Positions 29,343 to 34,815 of a DNA stretch of 34,815 nucleotides are shown here, piece by piece. This DNA is from SIG607 sp045537575. GTDB lineage: Bacteria; Bacillota; Clostridia; Oscillospirales; Acutalibacteraceae. A program made the position numbers and the translations under genes. The DNA lies in assembly GCA_045537575.1 (NCBI GenBank), contig JAZSPU010000004.1:1-34815 (forward strand). The letters are read 5' to 3'. Position 1 is the first letter of the stretch. Every line of letters starts with the position of its first letter. The notes under the pieces are model-generated. The model saw nothing but the letters and a program-made list of their open reading frames with translations, made no database searches and was not told the origin of the DNA.

Positions 29343-32300
29343 TTAATATACGTAAATTTCTTCCGTATTGTTCTGGTAAAGGCGAATGTAATCAATTCGG
29401 TAATCTACTGTGCCCATATCGGGTAGGTTCTCTACGCGGTTACTTGCATTTACCCACGTATCCTGATCGGTAAACATCCAGTTATTAAGACAAATATAAT
29501 AATAATTATGGAAACAATCCATACCCGGAATATTGGGGTTGTATTCGCCGGTTTCCTCGGTAATATCTATCTTACAGTAAAGCTCATCATCAACGTAGAA
29601 TGCCATAAATTCGGGGGTCCATTCAAAACCGAAGGTGTGATACCCCTCGGCAAAAGCAGCGCTGTCTTTACCGTATTTAAGAGAACCCGAAAGAATATTA
29701 CCGGTTGTGCCGATAGTTGTACTTACAGATTGACCTGCAGAGTTTGTGTACCACTTGTGCAGATTAGCAGACATTGTATAAGGTCCGCCGTAGCCTTCGA
29801 ATATATCAATTTCGCCTGTGTACTTTGTCTTGTTCCAAGGAGATTTATCGGGCTGCATCCAGAAGGATGGCCATAAACCTTTACCGCAAGGTACCTTTGC
29901 GCGCATCTCTAAGTATCCGTACTTATAGGACATAATATCCCTTGTTGTTACCGACTTGGCAGTTGTATAGTTTTTGTTGCCGTCGGAAGTAATTCGAAGC
30001 ACCAAATCACCGGTTTTGCTGTCAATAAAGTAGTGGTCTTCGCTTGTGGAAAGGGAAAGATTACTGTCACTGCTTGTCATGGTATCATATTTTTGAGTAA
30101 AGCTGTTGATTTCGGAAATGGAATTCACGTTAAATTCTTCAGACCAGATTAGTCTGCGTTCCTTGGGATCGCCGTTTTTGATACCATCTACACTTCTGTT
30201 GGTGGAATTGGAATAGATGTAGTACTGATTACCGCCGGAATCCTCAACAAGAAGATAAGCTTTAACCTGAACCTTTCTGATATCGTCATTTATATCAAGG
30301 TTTTTAACGTAGGTGGAGAAGGTAATTACACCGTTTTTATTTTCCCAACAATCGTCAAAATTATTACGCTTTGACGTGCTCAAAACAAATCTGTTTTCTT
30401 TGAAGAAATTGCCTGACTCGGTTGCGCCGCTTTCAAGAATACCGTTTTTATAGATAAAGCCGCGCTCAATTATAGTAAAGGTTTCGTCGTCAAAAATTAT
30501 ATTTCTTGTTCCTGCCGCTTTATAGCTGAAGTAGTAACGTATTGCCTGCTTTCCTTCAGATTGAGCCGCGCTATCTGTAAGAACCGACGCGCCGCCTGTG
30601 GTGATTACTTCACCAAGGTCTTCTACCTTGAAGTCTGCAAAATAAATGGTGTTCTGCCCTGCTTCTTGCTGAACGAAATAGAGATAAAGGGAGCTGTATC
30701 CCTTTAAAAATCTGTAATCAAAGCCGTGGGCTTCCTTGTCTGCTACTATACCGTTGGGATCTGCCGTAAAGTAACAGGTAACCGTTTTCCACACACCTTC
30801 TGTTACATCATCAGCAAAAATAGTTTTAGAAGCAGTAATATTTCTGCTGTTTAAAGCATTTGCCATATCAGCAGTTGCAAAAACAAGCTTAAGGTCGCTA
30901 TTTATTGCATCAGCCTTAAAGGATGCAGTAAACTTGTAGGTATGACCGTCCTTTAAATCGTCAAGACGGAATAGCTGATTATCCCCTAGGGCTATCGGGC
31001 TGTTTGAAGTGTACTTAAGGGCATTAACCTGACTGCCGCCCTTGGTAACTTTAACGGGAGCAACTGTATCTAATTCGCCAAATATGGGGGCATCGGTGTT
31101 TAAGCCGCCGTCCCGCGACATATAGTAATCTGCATTGTATAAAGCGGTATTGCCGATTGGATAGGTGCTGTATTTAGTTCCTCGCGCTTCTTTACTATCA
31201 TACCAATGGGAATCTACGTTGCCCGTTGGCTCTAACGGGGTATTGGGCAACGCATCCTTGAGTACAACAGAAAAGCCTTCACCCTTTTGGTAATAGTTAT
31301 AGGAAACCGCTGAATTGCCGTTTTCTATTTCTATAATCTGAACATCCTTAATAACAAGCTGAGGATAGCTTATTATTCTGTAAGGATAGTAGGTAGTTCC
31401 GTTTACTTTATAGGATTTTACACCGTTTACAGATGCAACACGCTGTACTATATAACCGGCAGCGCTGTTGTGGATGGAAAATACGGGCACGTCGCCTTCG
31501 CTGAAGTTCTTAACGTTTACGAAAAAGGTCTGGGTAACATATTCGCCTGTAATTTCTTCATTTTTAACGTTATAGACAGAGGAATTAAAGCAGTTATATG
31601 CTACGGTGCCGCTATCGTCAGCGCCCACCGAAACGTAGGCTGCCTTACGCCCCACACCTATGTTAATGCTCTGTTCACCGTCTGATAACTTTTTATAGGT
31701 AATTGCAACGGCGTATTTGGTGTTTGGCTTGGCAATTGCAGGATTACCGTCCTTGTCTCTTATTACGTAGTTTGAATAAGCGGTCCATCCGCCGTTCATC
31801 TGCTCTCCTACTTGCGCATCAGTAGCAAGTGCAACATAATCTTTTGCGGAAGCGGTCTGGACAAGGCTCGTAGTATTGGAAGGATTCCACTTATATGCAT
31901 TGCCTGCGGGGGATTTGCCCATAACTACACCGTCAGCGGTATATCCCTTATAAGCCCATCCGCTTTCATCCAGAGTAACCGTTGTATATTTGCCATCCTT
32001 CATATAGGTGTAGCCTTTAAGTGTGGGCTGTGTTGCGCCCTGTAGGTTATAGGTAGCTCCGTCGGGGGAAACGCCTAATTTTGCATAAAGGTTATATGTC
32101 ACACCTTTGGTAAAGATAGGAGCAGTTGTTAAAAGATTTTTAAAGTCAGGATCGGTGTACCATGCAATAAAGTACTTTCCTGCGGGAGTCTCAGGGGTAC
32201 CAATATCAACCGCTGTGCCTACCTCACCCTTAGCGGCAGTAACTTGGTCGCCAATGTGGTAGTTTACTCTGCCTATCGACTTTTCCCAGATTTCAATAGA

Positions 32301-33278
32301 CTCAATCTGCCATACGGTACCGCTATCCTTGCCTTTTCCGCTTGCATCAAATAAATCGTCATAGGTAACGTTTCCGTAAAGGGGATAATTTCCCTTTGCA
32401 TAGGTGCTGATGTCACCGCCTGCTAAATAGAAGGAAAGATAGTTATTTACATTTAATTTAGCAGAGGTAGCAACGTATGATGAGCCGCTATTTTGGTAAA
32501 CAGTACGGGTAGCAGAATAGGATTTATTAACTTCATCATATACAAAGTGATCTTCGGGTAGAGTTAAAACTCTTTCTTGCTCGATATAAGGAGCGGCTGT
32601 TGTTCTTCTGGAATGAGAACAGCTAAGACCAAATCTGCTGTCTTTAGTATGTAAACAAACACCGTTGTTAAAATTAGCAAAGGTGGTGGTTTTTCCGTAG
32701 GTGCCGTCCTTAATAGCATAATGCCAACCCATACCGCCCTGATAGGTAAGAGATGAACCGGTAGAGTAAGGATAGGTAGTATAATTATAGGTACCGTTGC
32801 CGATATCTATAAAGTTACTCCAAGAGGAATTAGATTCGCCAACACACATAAAAGCGTGTGCCCAGGAATTAGAAACAGGATTAAACATCTGAATTTTTAC
32901 TCTATATTCTACTCCGGGGGTAAGCTCGTAAGGCTGACCTTCTTTAGTAAGGGGAGTAAATTTAATACCTGCACCGTTTTTAATCTGCAAAGTGTCATAC
33001 TTTTGACCTGTTACAGAGTCGGTTACCTGCTTATAGCCTACGCTGGAATTTATATTTGCCTGCGCGTGTAAGGGCATAAAGGTATTGTTTTTATAGGTCT
33101 CCTGCGCGCCAAAGGCATAGTTATAAATATTATCTTTAGTAAAAGTAAATTTATAATAACTGCCGAGGGTTGTGTCTTCATAGGTAAGCTGACTTGTGGC
33201 TGCCTGAACAGGAATAAGGTCAATAGCCTGAGTAAAAAGCATACACAGTGTAAGCAAAATACAGAGTAATTTTTTCAC
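29343..33278 (-). CDS. Giant secreted GH16 glucanase with intact active site
   Basis: 1311 residues. The start is GTG at 33278 with AAAGGATGG upstream; a signal peptide follows (KKLLCILLTLCMLFTQAIDL ... VQAA, cleavage near 27). Residues about 28-330 are a beta-rich region absent from the shorter paralogue. About 335-405 is a Listeria-Bacteroides repeat (GKYFIAWYTDPDFKNLL), and 405-890 are carbohydrate-binding-like regions parallel to the paralogue. About 895-1037 is the shared domain (QAIRYYFSYKA ... IIERGFIYKNG ... TNRSVDGIKNG), and about 1040-1311 GH16. The catalytic motif EIDIFE is complete: E1156, D1158, E1161. The likely role is hydrolysis of extracellular beta-1,3 or mixed-linkage glucans. 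There is no sortase motif or obvious cell anchor, so it is released or held by its repeats. Confidence 0.9.
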   Translation of the reverse strand: MKKLLCILLTLCMLFTQAIDLIPVQAATSQLTYEDTTLGSYYKFTFTKDNIYNYAFGAQETYKNNTFMPLHAQANINSSVGYKQVTDSVTGQKYDTLQIKNGAGIKFTPLTKEGQPYELTPGVEYRVKIQMFNPVSNSWAHAFMCVGESNSSWSNFIDIGNGTYNYTTYPYSTGSSLTYQGGMGWHYAIKDGTYGKTTTFANFNNGVCLHTKDSRFGLSCSHSRRTTAAPYIEQERVLTLPEDHFVYDEVNKSYSATRTVYQNSGSSYVATSAKLNVNNYLSFYLAGGDISTYAKGNYPLYGNVTYDDLFDASGKGKDSGTVWQIESIEIWEKSIGRVNYHIGDQVTAAKGEVGTAVDIGTPETPAGKYFIAWYTDPDFKNLLTTAPIFTKGVTYNLYAKLGVSPDGATYNLQGATQPTLKGYTYMKDGKYTTVTLDESGWAYKGYTADGVVMGKSPAGNAYKWNPSNTTSLVQTASAKDYVALATDAQVGEQMNGGWTAYSNYVIRDKDGNPAIAKPNTKYAVAITYKKLSDGEQSINIGVGRKAAYVSVGADDSGTVAYNCFNSSVYNVKNEEITGEYVTQTFFVNVKNFSEGDVPVFSIHNSAAGYIVQRVASVNGVKSYKVNGTTYYPYRIISYPQLVIKDVQIIEIENGNSAVSYNYYQKGEGFSVVLKDALPNTPLEPTGNVDSHWYDSKEARGTKYSTYPIGNTALYNADYYMSRDGGLNTDAPIFGELDTVAPVKVTKGGSQVNALKYTSNSPIALGDNQLFRLDDLKDGHTYKFTASFKADAINSDLKLVFATADMANALNSRNITASKTIFADDVTEGVWKTVTCYFTADPNGIVADKEAHGFDYRFLKGYSSLYLYFVQQEAGQNTIYFADFKVEDLGEVITTGGASVLTDSAAQSEGKQAIRYYFSYKAAGTRNIIFDDETFTIIERGFIYKNGILESGATESGNFFKENRFVLSTSKRNNFDDCWENKNGVITFSTYVKNLDINDDIRKVQVKAYLLVEDSGGNQYYIYSNSTNRSVDGIKNGDPKERRLIWSEEFNVNSISEINSFTQKYDTMTSSDSNLSLSTSEDHYFIDSKTGDLVLRITSDGNKNYTTAKSVTTRDIMSYKYGYLEMRAKVPCGKGLWPSFWMQPDKSPWNKTKYTGEIDIFEGYGGPYTMSANLHKWYTNSAGQSVSTTIGTTGNILSGSLKYGKDSAAFAEGYHTFGFEWTPEFMAFYVDDELYCKIDITEETGEYNPNIPGMDCFHNYYYICLNNWMFTDQDTWVNASNRVENLPDMGTVDYRIDYIRLYQNNTEEIYVY

Positions 33279-33317
33279 AAAATACCATCCTTTATATTTT
33301 TATAACTTATCAGTATA

Positions 33318-33346
33318 AATTTAACATAAAAATGCGGAATAGTCAA
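33318..33346 (-). promoter_or_regulatory. Possible promoter of the second GH16 gene
   Basis: Minus strand: TTGACT (33346-33341), 17-base spacer, TAAATT (33323-33318). The -10 box is weak; TATACT a few bases further down is spaced too far. Confidence 0.45.
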
Positions 33347-33420
33347 TTAAAATTGATGTTATTTGTGTGGTAGGTTCTAGGATCTAGGGGTTAGGTTCTA
33401 GGGAAGAGGGACGAGGGATA

Positions 33421-33652
33421 GTAGGGGTGGATGCCCACATCCACCCGTTAAACTATATTATCTTATCAAAACCTAACGGGACGATGTAGGCATCGTCCCC
33501 TACCGTATCTCCGTATATCTTTATTTGTATTTTGTAGGGGATGGCGTCCCCGACATCCCGTGTTTGCGGACAGCCGAGGACGTCTGTCTCTACGATGTTG
33601 CCGTATATATTTATTGATATCTTGTAGGGGCGGATGCCCACATCCGCCCGTT
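33421..33652. repeat. Array of palindromic repeats, copy A
   Basis: Four different GC-rich palindromes separated by AT-rich spacers, in order P1 (GTAGGGG..GGATGCCCACATCC..), P2 (GGGACGATG..CATCGTCCC), P3 (GTAGGGGATGGCGTCCCC..), P4 (CGGACAGCCGAGGACGTCTG), then P1 again. The period from P1 to P1 is 203 bases (33421 to 33624). Each unit could form a hairpin. Frames open across it translate the repeat and are not genes. The rest of 33347-33420 is a degenerate short repeat around TAGGTTCTAGG. Confidence 0.88.
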
Positions 33653-33665
33653 GAAACTAAAAGAC

Positions 33666-33694
33666 TTGACAAAACAGAAAGAAAGATATATAAT
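33666..33694 (+). promoter_or_regulatory. Promoter of the counter-transcript, peptide locus 2
   Basis: TTGACA (33666-33671), 17-base spacer, TATAAT (33689-33694): perfect consensus, as in locus 1, though the spacer sequence is different. Confidence 0.9.
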
Positions 33695-33700
33695 ATAAAT

Positions 33701-33783
33701 GAAATAAGGCAAACCGATAGACGGTTAGCCCTGATATGTGCGAATAACCGCTCGTTTTCTCAGGACGGGGCGGTTATTTTTTT
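33701..33783 (+). ncRNA. Predicted short regulatory RNA of locus 2
   Basis: Predicted transcript of about 80 bases with a 5' stem GGC-A-AACCG / CGGTT-A-GCC, loop ATAGA (33708-33730), and ending at the terminator. The same structure occurs in locus 1 although bases in loop and mismatch differ, which suggests the stem is selected. Confidence 0.6.
33743..33783 (+). terminator. Terminator of the locus 2 counter-transcript
   Basis: Stem AATAACCGC (33743-33751) with GCGGTTATT (33770-33778), loop of 18 bases and T-run to 33783. The stop codon of the peptide gene on the other strand lies in the right arm. Confidence 0.85.
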
Positions 33784-33845
33784 ATGCTCTGAATGTAACC
33801 TGTGGCTACAATAAGTACTAAAACAATAATTATATAATACTCCAT
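33774..33845 (-). CDS. 23-residue hydrophobic peptide, putative type I toxin
   Basis: ATG at 33845, TAA at 33776-33774. The peptide begins MEYYIIIVLVLIVATG and ends IQSIKK. Like its paralogue at 29122-29187 it starts MEY, is one hydrophobic helix and ends in Lys residues. AAGGGGGTGAT precedes the ATG by a few bases. Promoter, leader hairpins and convergent counter-transcript are all conserved. About two thirds of the residues differ between the copies, while length class, ends and hydrophobicity are kept, the pattern expected of a translated gene. Confidence 0.72.
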   Translation of the reverse strand: MEYYIIIVLVLIVATGYIQSIKK

Positions 33846-33848
33846 AGC

Positions 33849-33894
33849 ATCACCCCCTTAAATAAGAGGGCAAATGCCCTCTGAAAGTGAGGGC
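33849..33894 (-). promoter_or_regulatory. Alternative hairpins over the peptide leader, locus 2
   Basis: The leader can form two mutually exclusive hairpins, 33865-33882 (AGAGGGCA and TGCCCTCT) and 33876-33894 (GCCCTC and GAGGGC). In addition, CCCTCTTATTTAAGGGGG can bury the Shine-Dalgarno sequence (33849-33859). The details differ from locus 1, but the ability to hide the ribosome binding site is common. Confidence 0.5.
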
Positions 33895-33933
33895 TAACCG
33901 CCTACCGTTATGGTCTGCCTTATTCCATAACTC

Positions 33934-33962
33934 ATTATACTGCATAAAATCACAAAAAGCAA
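33934..33962 (-). promoter_or_regulatory. Promoter of the peptide mRNA, locus 2
   Basis: Minus strand: TTGCTT (33962-33957), 17-base spacer, TATAAT (33939-33934). The spacer differs from that of locus 1 at only a couple of positions. Confidence 0.85.
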
Positions 33963-34013
33963 GAAGAAAATAAAACAGTTGTTCGGCAAGAATTTCAACG
34001 GACACAAAGGACA

Positions 34014-34050
34014 CCATGGCTCCCTCAGTCACTTCGTGACAGCTCCCCTG
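34014..34050. repeat. Short dispersed palindromic repeat
   Basis: Contains GTCACTTCGTGAC inside CCATGGCTCCCTCA...AGCTCCCCTG, a small hairpin-forming unit of the kind scattered between genes in gut clostridia. It is noncoding. Confidence 0.5.
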
Positions 34051-34061
34051 ACAAGTTTTAA

Positions 34062-34290
34062 CGGACAGCCGAGGACGTCTGTCCCTACGATGTTGCCGTA
34101 TACCTTTATTGATATCATGTAGGGGCGGATGCCCACATCCGCCCGTTAAAACAATATTATCTTATCAAAACCAAACGGGACGATGTAGGCATCGTCCCCT
34201 ACCGTATCTCCGTATATCTTTATTTGAATCTTGTAGGGGATGGCGTCCCCGACATCCCGTTTTAACGGACAGCCGAGGACGTCTATCCTC
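34062..34290. repeat. Array of palindromic repeats, copy B (circularly permuted)
   Basis: Same four palindromes as 33421-33652, but the array starts with P4: P4 (34062), P1 (34119), P2, P3 (34233), P4 (34266). The period is 204 bases. Spacers between palindromes are also conserved. Read together, A and B are pieces of one tandem unit cut at different points and separated by peptide locus 2. Confidence 0.88.
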
Positions 34291-34317
34291 ACATTTAGTT
34301 TTCAAAGAGATATACAA

Positions 34318-34349
34318 AAAAATCACGGTTCCGAAGAACCGTGATTTTT
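34318..34349 (-). terminator. Terminator of the right-edge gene
   Basis: A perfect 14-base-pair stem (34318-34331 with 34336-34349, AAAAATCACGGTTC and complement) with a CGAA loop. A- and T-runs are built into the stem ends. It is 12 bases after the stop of the gene at the right edge. Confidence 0.9.
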
Positions 34350-34360
34350 ATTTGGATTAA

Positions 34361-34815
34361 TTAATCCTTGGGGAGACCTGCGTTGATGTCGCTGTCAAAA
34401 CCTTCGGATATAGATTTTACACCGTCAACTGTTCTGTTGATGGAGTTTGCATAAAGAGTGAAACGGTTACCGTCGTCATCTTCAGCAATGATGTAACCCT
34501 TAACTTCGAGCTTTCTGTCATCGTCTTTAAGACCGAAGCCTGTTACATAGGTAGAGAATCTCATCATGCTAGTTGCTTCATTATAAGCCCAGCATACGTT
34601 GAAAGCAGTCTCTTTCTTTTCGTTTACTTTAGCCTCTGCGAGATTGAAGCGTTTCACAGCAGCGCCATTTTCAACAGAACCATTTCTGTAGATGAAACCA
34701 CGTTCAACAACTTTCAAGGTGTCGTCGCCGAGGATAATTTCATCGCCGTCAACGGTCTTGTAGTCGAAGTAGAATCTCATTGCCTGCATTTTAGCTATTT
34801 CTTCAGCGTCAGCAT
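34361..34815 (-). CDS. C-terminal part of a protein with the shared GH16-associated domain
   Basis: The frame runs open to the window edge, so only the C-terminal 150 or so residues are seen. They are one copy of the domain found ahead of GH16 in the two giant proteins: AKMQAMRFYFDYKTVDGDEI, VVERGFIYRNGSVENGAAV, NVCWAYNEATSMMRFSTYV, and KLEVKGYIIAEDDDGNRFTL followed by YANSINRTVDGVKS. After it the protein ends within 15 residues (GFDSDINAGLPKD) with no GH16 domain, so here the domain is C-terminal. The product is probably secreted like its relatives; the rest lies outside the window. Confidence 0.85.
   Translation of the reverse strand, partial: ADAEEIAKMQAMRFYFDYKTVDGDEIILGDDTLKVVERGFIYRNGSVENGAAVKRFNLAEAKVNEKKETAFNVCWAYNEATSMMRFSTYVTGFGLKDDDRKLEVKGYIIAEDDDGNRFTLYANSINRTVDGVKSISEGFDSDINAGLPKD

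Larger units (their letters stand above)
33666..33990. repeat. Peptide-locus element, copy 2
   Basis: Diverged second copy of the element at 29004-29310, same orientation, on the other side of the GH16 gene. Promoters, terminator, tiny ORF position and flanking TTGTTCG are conserved; the loop and leader sequences have diverged. Confidence 0.75.

Noticed and set aside
29508..29876. 122-codon plus-strand frame inside the second GH16 gene
   Set aside because: Antisense shadow of the GH16 domain; the minus-strand frame has the catalytic motif and full family match.
33453..33814. Overlapping open frames on both strands across the repeat array
   Set aside because: They translate the palindromic units (for example CRGGCPHPPVE in several places), have no ribosome binding sites, and repeat between copies A and B. 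The same applies to 34109-34360.
33421..34290. CRISPR array
   Set aside because: The units are four different palindromes with conserved spacers, not one repeat with unique spacers, and no cas genes are present.

Overview
The window looks like a chromosomal segment of an endospore-forming, anaerobic, gut-type clostridium. The evidence is a moderately AT-rich genome, the adjacent hisS-aspS pair, the Soj/Spo0J pair, a spoVAE gene, a SpoIIQ-like M23 protein and sigma-A promoters with 17-base spacers. An Oscillospiraceae-like organism is my best guess, from gene style only. No rRNA, tRNA or CRISPR array was seen.

Layout: (1) 1-3830: end of a small membrane protein gene, then mgsA (with a Ser where the catalytic Asp of the family sits), hisS and aspS, closed by a terminator. 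(2) 3850-12877: a compact, intact phage-derived cassette. It holds small and large terminase, a membrane protein, a scaffold-like protein, a major capsid protein with a C-terminal Ig-like domain, a P22-type portal, a head-completion adaptor, a beta-propeller-like nozzle protein, a lipoprotein glycan hydrolase (GHL10) and a phi-LC3-type holin. There is no integrase, repressor, replication gene, tape measure, tail tube or ordinary endolysin. It lies between two housekeeping genes, like a domesticated short-tailed particle or transfer agent. (3) 12886-14570: manA with its own promoter, a remnant and partner gene that resemble a toxin-immunity pair, and a decayed fragment of a quinone-oxidoreductase-type dehydrogenase. 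(4) 14611-19760: a very large secreted GH16-type protein that lacks the acid/base Glu, a small membrane protein, an XRE regulator with membrane segments, and an E2/CAT-fold protein that lacks the catalytic His. (5) 19762-24883: SpoIIQ-like M23 protein, and a tightly packed operon parA-parB-acnX(large)-acnX(small)-ksgA. (6) 25011-28990: lipoprotein, small alarmone synthetase, AI-2E-type transporter, spoVAE, rarA. (7) 29000-34815: a second giant GH16 protein with an intact active site, flanked on both sides by copies of a roughly 300-base element. Each copy has two convergent promoters, a bidirectional-type terminator and a gene for a 21- or 23-residue hydrophobic peptide, which is the layout of an Fst/par-like type I toxin-antitoxin locus. 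Between and beyond these lie circularly permuted arrays of palindromic repeats and the 3' part of a third protein that carries a domain shared with both GH16 proteins.

The two candidates most likely to be undescribed are the tail-less phage-derived cassette with its lipoprotein hydrolase and holin, and the duplicated tiny-peptide loci around the GH16 gene.
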